Source: Alphaproteobacteria bacterium
GTDB taxonomy: Bacteria > Pseudomonadota > Alphaproteobacteria > Rhodospirillales > Rhodospirillaceae
Direction: 5' to 3'
Assembly (NCBI GenBank): GCA_030604885.1
Contig: JAUVUZ010000014.1
Location: 26,588-90,587 of the forward strand
Length of the DNA stretch: 64,000 bases
Of this stretch, positions 52,866-61,507 are shown one piece after another. The number at the start of each line of letters is the position of its first letter. The first letter of the stretch is position 1. Made by a program: the position numbers and the translations under genes. The notes under the pieces were generated by a model that did not search any database, was not told the DNA's origin, and saw only the letters and a program-made list of their open reading frames with translations.

Positions 52866-54197
52866 CTACTCGCCCGGCTGCGCCTCCGGCGAACGGGGGC
52901 GCAGCAGCACCAGCGGCAGGCCCAGCGCCAGCACCCCCACCCCCACCAGCGAGCCGGTTCCGGCATAGGTGACGCTGGCGTAGAGCAGATAGGCGCAGGT
53001 GAGGCAGAACAGCAGCGGCGTGAGCGGATAGAGGGGCACGCGGAAGCGCCCCTCCGCCGCCTCGCCCCGTCGCCGCAGCACGAACAGCGACACCCCCACC
53101 AGCAGCAGGAAGAACCAGAACACCGGCGCGGTGTACTCCACCATCGCCTGGAAGCCGCCGCGCGTCGCCGCGCCGAAGCCCACCAGCAGCAGCGCGATGC
53201 CGCTTTGCAGCAGCAGCGCGTTGGTGGGGGTGTTGCCCCGCGCGTCCCAGCGGTCGAAGCGGGCGAGGCCCGGCAGGTCGCGGCCGATGGCGTAATAGAG
53301 CCGCGCGCCGGTGAAGATCGTCGCGTTGAGGGTGCTGAGGGCGGCGCAGCAGATCGTCGCCGCCAGCACCGTGGCGCCGCCGTCGCCCAGCAGCGCGCGC
53401 ATCGCATCCGCCGCCACCGCGTCGGAGGCGCGCAGGCCTTCGAGGCCGAGGGCGCGCAGGAACGCCAGGTTGACCACCACGTAGAGCAGGGTCACGGCGC
53501 CGCAGCCCAGCACCAGCACCCGCACCATGGCGCGGCGCACGTCGCGCAGCTCGGCGGAGATGTAGGCGGCCTCGTTCCAGCCGCCGTAGGTGAGGAGGAT
53601 GAACACCATCGCCAGGCCCGCCGCGCCGCCGCCGGGGCCGGAGGGCGGCGGCGCCTCCGCCGGGCCGCCGACGAAGCCGAGGATCGCCACCGCCAGCACC
53701 GCCAGCACCGTGAGGCCGCTGAACAGCCGCTGCACGCCGCGCCCCTGCGGCGTGCCGGTGAGGTTGACGAAGGTGAACGCCGCGATCGCCGCCGCCGCGT
53801 AGAGCGTCGGCCCCCACCGCCCGAGCGGCAGAACCTGCTGGGCGTAGTCGCCGAACACGAACGCGACCAGGGCGATGGCGCCGGTCTGGATCACCGTGAG
53901 CCGCGCCCAGGCGAACAGCAGCCCGACGTTGCGGCCGAGGGCGCGGCTGAGAAACGCGTATTCGCCGCCGGTGCTGGGATAGGCGGACCCCAGCTCGGCG
54001 TAGACCAGCGCGCCCACCAGGGTGGCGAGGCCGCCCAGCAGCCACACCGCGACGAAGGCGATCTCGGTGTCGACGTTCGCCGCCACCATCTGCGGCGTCT
54101 TGAAGATGCCGGTGCCGACGACGACGCCCACCAGCATCGCCACGCCGTCGGTCACCGAGAGGCTGGCACGGGGCGCCTCGTCCCCGGAGCCGCTCAC
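52866..54197 (-). CDS. APC-superfamily amino-acid permease
   Basis: 443 residues with twelve hydrophobic segments. The N-terminal VAMLVGVVVGTGIFKTPQMVAANV is the APC helix-1 signature, and ELGSAYPSTGGEYAFLSRALG the helix-3 one. The substrate is likely an amino acid or polyamine and cannot be fixed. The start is a GTG at 54197 that overlaps the stop of the methyltransferase gene (GTGA), so the two are co-translated. Confidence 0.85.
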   Translation of the reverse strand: MSGSGDEAPRASLSVTDGVAMLVGVVVGTGIFKTPQMVAANVDTEIAFVAVWLLGGLATLVGALVYAELGSAYPSTGGEYAFLSRALGRNVGLLFAWARLTVIQTGAIALVAFVFGDYAQQVLPLGRWGPTLYAAAAIAAFTFVNLTGTPQGRGVQRLFSGLTVLAVLAVAILGFVGGPAEAPPPSGPGGGAAGLAMVFILLTYGGWNEAAYISAELRDVRRAMVRVLVLGCGAVTLLYVVVNLAFLRALGLEGLRASDAVAADAMRALLGDGGATVLAATICCAALSTLNATIFTGARLYYAIGRDLPGLARFDRWDARGNTPTNALLLQSGIALLLVGFGAATRGGFQAMVEYTAPVFWFFLLLVGVSLFVLRRRGEAAEGRFRVPLYPLTPLLFCLTCAYLLYASVTYAGTGSLVGVGVLALGLPLVLLRPRSPEAQPGE

Positions 54198-55039
54198 GAG
54201 CGGGTGGCGGTCCAGGCGCCGCCGTCGGAGGTTTGTCCTTCGATGGTGCGGCCGTTGATGGTGCCGGTGTACTTGACCCCGTCCACCACGAACGTCACCT
54301 GCTCGCCCCACACCCGGCCGAGGCTGATCGGCCGGTCGCCGAGGCGGCCTTCGACGAGCTGGAACTTCTGCTCGAAGGTGAGGGTGCGGTCGCCGACCCG
54401 CCACGCCCCTTCGACGGACGCGGGCACCACCCACAGCAGCGCGGTGCACCACGCCGAGCAACCGTCGCCCACCGTCGCCATGTCATCCACCGGCCAATCG
54501 CCCATGCCGAAGGTGTTGGAGACGATGCGGGTGCCGGGCTTGAGCTTGAGGATGTCGCCGCGCAGCCGCTCGTTGAGGCTGGGCAGCAGGAACAGGGTGA
54601 TGATTTGGGCGTCGGTGAAGTCGCTTTCGAAGATGTCCGCCGCCTCGAACTTGGCGCGGTCGCCCACCCCGGCCTCGGCGGCGCGCTGGCGGGCATAGCC
54701 CACCATGTCCGGATTGTATTCGATGCCGCGGGCGGCGAGGCCGCGCCTGGCGGCGGCGATCACCGTGCGGCCGTCGCCGGACCCCAGGTCCACCAGGGTT
54801 TCGCCGGGGCGTACCTTGGCGATGTCGAGCATCTTCTCGACCAGCGGTTCGGGGGTGGGCACCCAGACGACGTCCTTGCCGTCCTGCCCCTCGTAGGGAA
54901 CGTAGGGAAGGTTCCACTTCTGGGCCGGGGTTTCGCCCTGCGCCACGGCGGGCGGCGGCGCCGCCAGAGCCAGCAGGGCGAGGCCGCCCAGGATCACGCG
55001 CACGGTCCGCGCGAACGCGGAGATCGATGGAATGCGCAT
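54194..55039 (-). CDS. Exported class I SAM-methyltransferase-fold protein
   Basis: 281 residues. A signal peptide (about 1-34; hydrophobic RVILGGLALLALAAPPPAVAQG) is followed by a class I methyltransferase with motif I LVDLGSGDGRTVIAAARRG near residue 84, a following acidic EYNPD, and FFESD/ADIFESD. The fold around motif I resembles FAM173-type lysine methyltransferases. The C-terminal third (about 190-281) has beta-rich, lipocalin-like patterns. SAM is not usually available in the periplasm, so either the leader is an uncleaved membrane anchor or the protein has another job. GAGGAACC precedes the ATG. Confidence 0.75.
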   Translation of the reverse strand: MRIPSISAFARTVRVILGGLALLALAAPPPAVAQGETPAQKWNLPYVPYEGQDGKDVVWVPTPEPLVEKMLDIAKVRPGETLVDLGSGDGRTVIAAARRGLAARGIEYNPDMVGYARQRAAEAGVGDRAKFEAADIFESDFTDAQIITLFLLPSLNERLRGDILKLKPGTRIVSNTFGMGDWPVDDMATVGDGCSAWCTALLWVVPASVEGAWRVGDRTLTFEQKFQLVEGRLGDRPISLGRVWGEQVTFVVDGVKYTGTINGRTIEGQTSDGGAWTATRS

Positions 55040-55197
55040 CGAAGGTTCCTCATTCGTAGGGATAGACGGGATCGAATAATTTCCCCACATGAGGTGCCGT
55101 TTGGCGATTGTCGATAGGCAGAGATGCGCGCGAAGGTGACATTTCTGCACGCACCCCTCATCTTTCCGGTTCATGCGCACGCAAAAGGAGATTTTCC

Positions 55198-55899
55198 ATG
55201 GCCAAACCTCGCATCCTCATGGTGCTGACCTCCAACGGCACCATGGGCGACGGCGGCGAGCCCACCGGAGTGTGGCTGGAGGAGCTGACCGCCCCCTACT
55301 ACGTGTTCGCCGGTGCCGGAGCCGAGGTGACGCTCGCCTCGGTGCGGGGCGGCCCGGTGCCGGTGGACCCGCGCTCGCTGGAGGCCAGCGAGACGCCGCC
55401 CGCCTCGGTGGCCCGCTTCCACGCGGACGGCCACGCCGGGGGCAGCCTCGACGACACCCCGGCGGTCGGCCGGTTCGAGGCGCGGAATTTCGAGGCGATC
55501 TTCCTGCCCGGCGGCCACGGCACGATGTGGGACCTGCCCGACAACCCGGAACTCGGCAAGCTGCTGTCCGACGCGTGGCGGCAGGGCAAGGTGATCGGCG
55601 CGGTGTGCCACGGTCCGGCGGGGCTGGTGGGGGCGGTGGACGAGGCCGGGCGGCCGCTGGTGGCGGGGCGGCGGGTCACCGCCTTCAGCAACGCCGAGGA
55701 GGCGGCGGTGGGCCTCGAGGGGGCGGTGCCGTTCCTGCTGGAAACCCGGCTGGCCGAGCTGGGGGCGCGGTTCGAAGCGGGGCAGGCGTTCCAGCCCCAC
55801 GCGATCGCCGACGGGCGGCTGGTGACCGGGCAGAACCCGGCGTCGTCCGAACCGGCGGCGCGGCTGGTGATGGAAGCGTTGCAGGCGGCGAAGGCCTGA
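55198..55899 (+). CDS. DJ-1/PfpI-family (Hsp31-like) protein
   Basis: 233 residues. The nucleophile elbow is GAVCHGPAGL near residue 139, with the matching glutamate in GEPTGVWLEEL at the start and GGHGTMWDLPDN. This is the class I glutamine-amidotransferase-like fold of Hsp31/YhbO-type glyoxalase III and chaperone proteins, which detoxify methylglyoxal or protect proteins. AAGGAG precedes the ATG. It is a single gene; a LysR gene converges on it. Confidence 0.88.
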   Translation: MAKPRILMVLTSNGTMGDGGEPTGVWLEELTAPYYVFAGAGAEVTLASVRGGPVPVDPRSLEASETPPASVARFHADGHAGGSLDDTPAVGRFEARNFEAIFLPGGHGTMWDLPDNPELGKLLSDAWRQGKVIGAVCHGPAGLVGAVDEAGRPLVAGRRVTAFSNAEEAAVGLEGAVPFLLETRLAELGARFEAGQAFQPHAIADGRLVTGQNPASSEPAARLVMEALQAAKA

Positions 55900-55901
55900 G
55901 A

Positions 55902-56843
55902 TCAGCCGACCGCGGCGGCCTTCGGCGGGCGCGCCATGGCGAGTTCGTCGGAGGCGCGGAATTCGGCCCGCACCCACGCCCGCACCGCCTGGATCTTCGG
56001 CTGCAGCAGCTTTTCCGCCGGGCAGACGAAGTAATAGCCCGCCGGGCGCGGCACCGTGAACCCGGCCTCGAACGGCACCACCAGGTTGCCGTCGGCGAGG
56101 TAGTCGGCGGCCATCAGATCGTTTTCCAGCGCGATGCCGAGGCCGTCGGCGGCGGCGCGCAGCGAATGGGCCGAATGGGTGAAGCGGAAGCCGCCGGGGG
56201 TGTCCGCGCCGGGCACTCCGGCGGCGCGCAGCCAGTCGTTCCAGCTGGTCAGGCGGCACTCGGAGTGGATCAGCGGGTGCCTGAGCACGTCCTCCGGCCC
56301 CGCGAGCGGCGTGCCGCCGCGCAGCAGCGCCGGGCTGCACAGCACCAGCATGCGCTCGGTGGAGAGGTGCTCCACCTCCACCCCCTGCCAATCGCCGAAG
56401 CCGTAGCGGATCGAGGCGTCGACGTTGTCGCGGGCGTAGTCGATGTCGTCCATCGTGCCCTTGACGCGCACGTCGAAGCTCGGGAACCGCTCGCGGAAGC
56501 CCTTGAGGCGCGGCACCAGCCAGGTGGCGATGAGCGACGGCGGGGCGGAGAGGGTGAGAACGTCGGCCTCGGCGGCGGAGGTGAGGTCGCGGGTCGCCTG
56601 CTCGATCTGGTCGAACGCCATCCGCACCTTGAGCACATAGGCCTCGCCCGCGCTCGACAACCGCAACGCGCGGTTCATGCGGTGGAACAGGCGCACCCCG
56701 AGGAAGGTTTCGAGGTTGTGAATCTGGTGGCTGACGGCCGAGGGGGTGACGCTCAGCTCTTCGGCGGCGTCCTTGAAACTCAGGTGGCGCGCGGCGGATT
56801 CGAAACTGCGCAACGCAACCAGCGGCGGCAACGTCCGGCTCAC
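55902..56843 (-). CDS. LysR-family transcriptional regulator (GcvA-like)
   Basis: 313 residues. The N-terminal helix-turn-helix is RHLSFKDAAEELSVTPSAVSHQIHNLE; a LysR substrate-binding domain follows, with LSAPPSLIATWLVPRL and YGFGDWQGVEVE. The GcvA subgroup is suggested by the LPPLVALRSFESAARHLSF opening. Start: the GTG at 56843 has GGGGG seven bases upstream; a TTG 12 bases earlier is possible. The target is not obvious, since it converges with the DJ-1 gene and the next gene on its own side is the MaoC-like hydratase. Confidence 0.87.
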   Translation of the reverse strand: MSRTLPPLVALRSFESAARHLSFKDAAEELSVTPSAVSHQIHNLETFLGVRLFHRMNRALRLSSAGEAYVLKVRMAFDQIEQATRDLTSAAEADVLTLSAPPSLIATWLVPRLKGFRERFPSFDVRVKGTMDDIDYARDNVDASIRYGFGDWQGVEVEHLSTERMLVLCSPALLRGGTPLAGPEDVLRHPLIHSECRLTSWNDWLRAAGVPGADTPGGFRFTHSAHSLRAAADGLGIALENDLMAADYLADGNLVVPFEAGFTVPRPAGYYFVCPAEKLLQPKIQAVRAWVRAEFRASDELAMARPPKAAAVG

Positions 56844-56982
56844 GGAGACCCCCAAATCACGGCCCGCACCGGGGGCGGGCGACCCTCGCGGACATTAAAA
56901 CCGATTTTCCGGGCACAGGTAAAGACATTCCGGCCGCATTGTGGCGGCAGGGTTGCGGCGGCGCGCGCGGGCACCGCGGGAT

Positions 56983-57039
56983 AAGGCCCCGGCCCCCGCG
57001 CCAATGGAACGAGGGAACCGGCCCGGAAGCCGGGGCCTT
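56983..57039 (-). terminator. Inverted repeat downstream of the MaoC-like gene
   Basis: A perfect 11-bp inverted repeat (56983-56993 and 57029-57039) with a 35-base spacer that holds further GC-rich palindromes, located about 50 bases beyond the MaoC-like stop. There is no T-run on the minus strand. It may be a processing or termination structure. Confidence 0.4.
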
Positions 57040-57087
57040 GCCGTGCCTTGCCGATACGAGCGGTGCCTTCAGGCCCGGCGCGGGGGG

Positions 57088-57969
57088 TCAGACCGCGATC
57101 CGTGCCTCCGCCTGCATGGCAAGTGCGCCCTCCGGGTTCAGGGCCCAGAGGGTATACGCTCCGTCTTCGGACTGTGGGGTCTCGCAGCCGTGAAGGGTGA
57201 ACGGAGCGGTATCGTAGAGCGGGCTGATCGCCCGAAACGCGAACGACCGGAACGCCGCGCCCGGCACCTCGGCGCGCACCAGGTCCACCAGCAGGGTGGC
57301 GGTGAGCGGGCCGTGGAACACCAGGCCGGGGTAGCCTTCCTCCCCGGTGCAGAAGCTGCGGTCGTAATGGATGCGATGGCCGTTGAAGGTGAGGGCCGAA
57401 TAGCGGAACAGCAGCACCGGGTCCGGCGTCACGGTGCGCGAGAACGCGGGCGCGGCGGGCGCGGTCTGGGGCTTGGGCGGCGCGGCGCCGCCGCGATCGT
57501 AGCCGCGGTAGACGATGTCGTGCGCCTCCACCAGGCAGGTTTCGCCCTCCTGGCGGATTTCGTGGCGCACGGTGACGAACACCAGCGGCCCGGTCTTGCC
57601 GTGCTTCACCTGCACGTCGGCGACGGTGGAGACCTTTTCGGCGGCGGCGCCGACGCGCAGCGGCGCGTGCCAGTCGATGCGGCCGCCCGCCCACATCCGC
57701 CGCGGCAGGGGCACCGGCGGCAGGAACCCGCCGAGGGCCGGGTGGCCGTCGCGCCCGAGGGCCGAGCGCCGCGCCCGGGGCATGAAGAACAGCCAGTGCC
57801 AGAGGGGGGGAACCGGGTCGCCGGGCCGGGGCGGCGGGTCGTCGCGGTCGATGGTGGCGGACATCGCGGCGATCTGCGCGGCGACGATCTCGTCGCGCGT
57901 GGTCTCGCTACGCCCGATCCAGCGCCTCAGATGCGCGGCGTCGCTCTCGCTCAGCAGGCCATCGGTCAT
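57088..57969 (-). CDS. MaoC-like / mesaconyl-C4-CoA hydratase-type acyl-CoA hydratase
   Basis: 293 residues with two hotdog-fold halves: an N-terminal FAS1-like dehydratase domain and a C-terminal MaoC-like one. The hydratase active-site block is YSALTFNGHRIHYDRSFCTGEEGYPGLVFHGPLTATLL near residue 210 (shown in part). This matches the mesaconyl-C4-CoA / itaconyl-CoA hydratase group, which hydrates enoyl-CoA thioesters. No other genes of the 3-hydroxypropionate or itaconate pathways are adjacent, so the substrate is open. The ATG at 57969 was chosen; the region upstream lacks family similarity. Confidence 0.8.
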   Translation of the reverse strand: MTDGLLSESDAAHLRRWIGRSETTRDEIVAAQIAAMSATIDRDDPPPRPGDPVPPLWHWLFFMPRARRSALGRDGHPALGGFLPPVPLPRRMWAGGRIDWHAPLRVGAAAEKVSTVADVQVKHGKTGPLVFVTVRHEIRQEGETCLVEAHDIVYRGYDRGGAAPPKPQTAPAAPAFSRTVTPDPVLLFRYSALTFNGHRIHYDRSFCTGEEGYPGLVFHGPLTATLLVDLVRAEVPGAAFRSFAFRAISPLYDTAPFTLHGCETPQSEDGAYTLWALNPEGALAMQAEARIAV

Positions 57970-58193
57970 CGGCTTCGGCCCCACCCGTCGATGGGGGCGC
58001 CGCCCCGCGCGGCCTCCCATCCACGTCAAAATCTAGGAACCGGATGGCGATCCCACAAACGATAGTTTTTCACGGATCGGGTGAATTTCATTCCCCGCCT
58101 CGCGCGCGCCGTCAACAGCCGCATTGACAGCCTCCGCCCGGCCCTGCATTCCTGTCTGGCCCAAGTTTCACACCTGCCGGGGAACGCCCGCCG

Positions 58194-59744
58194 ATGCGCC
58201 GCACCGCCGCCCTGATCGTCACCGCCCTGTGCGCCGTCGCCGCGGCGCTTTTCCTTTACGACAAGGGGCGGGCGACGCCGCTGGCGGACGGCGTGTCCGA
58301 CAAGGTGGCGTGCGTCTCCTACGCGCCGTTCAACCGCGACCAGACGCCCTTCAACGAGGCGCTGGTGATCCCCCGCGCGCAGATCGAGCGGGACCTGGCG
58401 GCGCTTTCCGCCTTCACCCGTTGCGTGCGCACCTATTCGGTGGACCAGGGCCTGCACGTGGTGCCCGAGGTGGCCGAGAAGCTCGGCATGCAGGTCTATC
58501 TCGGCGCCTGGATCGGCCGCAAGGACGAGAAGAACCGCGCCGAGATCGCCCGCGCCGCCGAGGCCGCCAACGCCCACCCGGCGGCGATCCGCGGCCTGAT
58601 CGTCGGCAACGAGGTGCTGCTGCGCGGCGAGCAGACCGCCGCCGCCCTGGCGGACTACATCGGCCTGCTGCGCGCCGGGCTGACCCGGCCGCTGCCGATC
58701 ACCTACGCCGACGTCTGGGAGTTCTGGATCGAATCCCCCGAGCTCGCCAACGCCGTGGACTTCGTCACCATCCACCTGCTGCCCTACTGGGAGGACGACC
58801 CGACCCCGATCGACACCGCGATCCGCCACGTGATGGCGGTGTGGCAGGAGGTCTCCACCGCGTTCTCCTCCAAGCCGATCCTGATCGGCGAGGTGGGCTG
58901 GCCCTCCGAGGGCCGCCGCCGCGAGGGCGCCGAGCCGAGCCTGCGCAACCAGACCCGCTTCGTGCGCGAGTTCATGGCCGCCGCCGAGGGCGCCGGGGCG
59001 AGCTACAACCTGATCGAGGCGTTCGACCAGCCGTGGAAGCGCGCCATGGAGGGCACCGTGGGCGGCGCCTGGGGCTTCTTCGACGCCGACCGGGAAGAGA
59101 AGGTGTTCACCAAGGGTCCGGTGGTGGAGTGGCCCGACGCCGGGCTGTGGACCGGCCTCGCCGCCGCCTTCGCCCTGCTGCCGCTCGGCTTCGCGCTGCT
59201 GCGCCGCGAGGCGAAGGACGCTGCGACGGTGGCGATCCTCGCCCTCGGCGGCTGGGGCGCGGGCGTGGCCTTAAGCCTCCAGGCCCGCCACATGGCGGTG
59301 GCGAGCCGCTGGGTGGACGAATGGGCGGTCAACGGCGGCTGGCTGGCGCTGTCGCTGGTGGGGTCGTGGATGCTGGTGCGGGCGCTGGCCGGGCTGCCGG
59401 TGCCGGTGGTGCCGCTGGCGCGGGGGCGGATGCTGTCGCTGCCGATGTTGCGCTTCGCCGCCCTGGCGGGCATGGCGATCGCCTCCCTCGGGCTGCTGTT
59501 CAACGCCCGCTACCGGGATTTCCCGGTGAGCATGTTCCTGCCGTTCGCGGTGGGCTTCGTTCTGCTGCGCCTGCCGCCGCCGCCGCGGGAGCAGAAGGCG
59601 GTGGCGCTGCTGCTGGCCGCCGCCGCGTTCGGCGTGCTGATCAACGAGGGCTGGCTCAACACCCACGCCTGGATGTGGACGGCCACCGCCTGGGCGCTGG
59701 CCGCCGCCGCCCTGGTCACGCCGAAAGGCGCGGCGCGCGGGTGA
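58194..59744 (+). CDS. Membrane-bound GH17 beta-1,3-glucanase-like protein
   Basis: 516 residues. After a signal anchor (about 5-22), the GH17 catalytic domain (about 38-300) has acid/base E140 (IVGNEVLLR) and nucleophile E233 (ILIGEVGWPSEG), with WEFWIESPELANAVDFVTIHLLPYW between. Residues 315-516 are a membrane domain of about six helices. It is clearly homologous to the GH17 half of the NdvB-like synthase at 17177-19786. It probably cuts, transfers or branches beta-1,3-glucan outside the inner membrane, possibly on that synthase's product. The 3' end overlaps the next, convergent gene by 29 bases. Confidence 0.85.
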   Translation: MRRTAALIVTALCAVAAALFLYDKGRATPLADGVSDKVACVSYAPFNRDQTPFNEALVIPRAQIERDLAALSAFTRCVRTYSVDQGLHVVPEVAEKLGMQVYLGAWIGRKDEKNRAEIARAAEAANAHPAAIRGLIVGNEVLLRGEQTAAALADYIGLLRAGLTRPLPITYADVWEFWIESPELANAVDFVTIHLLPYWEDDPTPIDTAIRHVMAVWQEVSTAFSSKPILIGEVGWPSEGRRREGAEPSLRNQTRFVREFMAAAEGAGASYNLIEAFDQPWKRAMEGTVGGAWGFFDADREEKVFTKGPVVEWPDAGLWTGLAAAFALLPLGFALLRREAKDAATVAILALGGWGAGVALSLQARHMAVASRWVDEWAVNGGWLALSLVGSWMLVRALAGLPVPVVPLARGRMLSLPMLRFAALAGMAIASLGLLFNARYRDFPVSMFLPFAVGFVLLRLPPPPREQKAVALLLAAAAFGVLINEGWLNTHAWMWTATAWALAAAALVTPKGAARG

Positions 59745-60075
59745 GGGCGATCAGCCCGAGCAGGGTGCCGACCGACCCCATCTCGACGTTGTAGAGCACC
59801 ATTCCGGCGGCGCCGAACACCAGCGCGGCGACGCCCGCCGCCCCGTTCCACCGCCACACCGCGAAGGCTCCGGCGAGCAGGCTCAGCGCGCCGAAGCCCT
59901 GGAAGGTGAACACCGGCACCAGCGCCTTGCGCAGCGGGCACCAGCCGGGGGCGTCGAGGGCGCCGCACATCAGCTCCGCGCCGCGCGGCTCGACGATCAG
60001 GAACCGCGCCGCGAGGGCGAGGGCGAACGCCGCCGCCACGCCGAGCACCACCATGCCGATCCGGGTTCTGTCCAC
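59716..60075 (-). CDS. Small membrane protein of unknown function
   Basis: 119 residues with four hydrophobic segments (about 5-25, 50-72, 78-95, 96-112) and two cysteines in the first loop (LMCGALDAPGWCPLR). The layout resembles small Vitamin-K-epoxide-reductase- or DoxX-like membrane proteins but I cannot place it. GTG start at 60075 with GAGGAGG upstream. It overlaps the end of the GH17 gene on the opposite strand. Confidence 0.65.
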   Translation of the reverse strand: MDRTRIGMVVLGVAAAFALALAARFLIVEPRGAELMCGALDAPGWCPLRKALVPVFTFQGFGALSLLAGAFAVWRWNGAAGVAALVFGAAGMVLYNVEMGSVGTLLGLIALTRAPRLSA

Positions 60076-60135
60076 CGCCGTCCTCCTCGCGTTGCGCCGG
60101 GAGTCCGACCTAACACATCCGGCGGGAAAAGCAAA

Positions 60136-61257
60136 TCAGAGCGACGATTCCCGCGGCGGCGCCACCCAGCTGGCGAAGCCGGTGTCGTGCATCACCTCGG
60201 TGAAGGTTTTGACGTAGGCGGGTTCGAGGTGCGGCCCGGCCATGTCGCCGAGCATCCGCAGCGCCTCCTCGGGGGCGTAGCCGGGCTTGTAGCAGCGGTT
60301 GTCCACCAGCGCCGAGAACACGTCGCCGATCGCCGCCACCGCCGAAAGGTCGTCGATCTGCGCGCCCGCCAGGCCGTGGGGATAGCCGGTGCCGTCGAGG
60401 CGCTCGTGGTGGCGCTCGGCGACGTTGATGACCTCGGACGGAATCCCGGGCGAGCACCGCAGGATCTGCCCGGCGGCGGCGGCGTGGCGGCGGATCACCA
60501 CCATCTGCGCGGTGTCGAGCGGCCCGGGTTTGTAGAGCACCGCGTGCGGCATCACCCGTTTGCCGAAATCGTGGGCGAAGCCCGCCTGCGCCATGATCCG
60601 CAAGTCGCCCTCGCGGATGCCGATCTGCTTGCCGAAAAACGCCAGCACCGCCGCCACCGACAGCGAATGCACGAAGGTGTAGTCGTCGTGGCTTTGCAGC
60701 GCCCCCATCACCGCCGAAATCCGGCCGCCCTGGATCGCGCCGACGAGATGCGTCGCCACCTCGTCCAACAGCGCCGCGTCGAACGGCACGTCGGCGGTGG
60801 TGGCGGCGAACACGCGGTTGTAGGAGCGCCGCGCGGTGCCGAGCACGCGCGCCACGTCGTCGTCGAGCGCGCCCCACGCCCGCTCCGCCCGTTCGCCGCA
60901 CATCGAGTTGAATTCGAACAGGAAGGCGCCGGTCTCCACGCCCTCGGCGACGCAGCGGTCGACCACCCCGGTCTCGACCATCTCGCGAATCGCCGGGGTG
61001 ATGGCGCGCGCCACCAGCATGATCGGCACTTCGGCGTTGCGGTGGCTTTCCCGCACCGAGACCGCGACGTCGAGGCCGGAGAGGGAGTCGAGGCGCTCGG
61101 CGATCACCATCGCCTCGAACGCCGTGGTGTTGACGAGGTGCAGTGCCAGCCAGCCGTCGTCGACCGCGACCGTCTGGTAGCGGAACCGGAAAGTTTCCGC
61201 CAGACGTTGCCGCGCCGCCCGATCCTGGCAGGCAACGAGTATTTTCGCCCTTTGCAC
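60136..61257 (-). CDS. HD-GYP phosphodiesterase-type protein with degenerate receiver domain
   Basis: 373 residues. The N-terminal 120 residues look like a response-regulator receiver (AKILVACQDRAARQRLAETF) but the phospho-acceptor Asp after strand 3 is replaced (FEAMVIAERLDSLSG), and the Thr/Ser and Lys positions are not conserved, so it should not be phosphorylated. The HD-GYP domain (about 185-345) keeps HDFGK, HHERLDGTGYP and GDVFSALVDNRCYK, the motifs for cyclic di-GMP hydrolysis. It would oppose the two GGDEF enzymes in this window. The GTG at 61257 has AGGAG upstream; an ATG 51 bases earlier is less well supported. Confidence 0.85.
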   Translation of the reverse strand: MQRAKILVACQDRAARQRLAETFRFRYQTVAVDDGWLALHLVNTTAFEAMVIAERLDSLSGLDVAVSVRESHRNAEVPIMLVARAITPAIREMVETGVVDRCVAEGVETGAFLFEFNSMCGERAERAWGALDDDVARVLGTARRSYNRVFAATTADVPFDAALLDEVATHLVGAIQGGRISAVMGALQSHDDYTFVHSLSVAAVLAFFGKQIGIREGDLRIMAQAGFAHDFGKRVMPHAVLYKPGPLDTAQMVVIRRHAAAAGQILRCSPGIPSEVINVAERHHERLDGTGYPHGLAGAQIDDLSAVAAIGDVFSALVDNRCYKPGYAPEEALRMLGDMAGPHLEPAYVKTFTEVMHDTGFASWVAPPRESSL

Positions 61258-61507
61258 CCGACCCGTCTCCTGAAGCCCCGAAAAGATCGGACTCCGGCTC
61301 CCCCTCAAACAACCGCCCGGATTCGCATGCCCGAGTCGGTTCTTGATTCCCCGACCCTAGCACACGCCGCGACTCGGCAAAACCACTGAGATTCGCCGGA
61401 TCGCGGAATTCTTAGAGGGTTCGATGTGAGCATGCAATGGCATTCACCCGCCGCCGCCATCGGCAGGGGCGGGCGCCCTGGGAAACGCTATCCCGGGTTG
61501 CTTCGGA

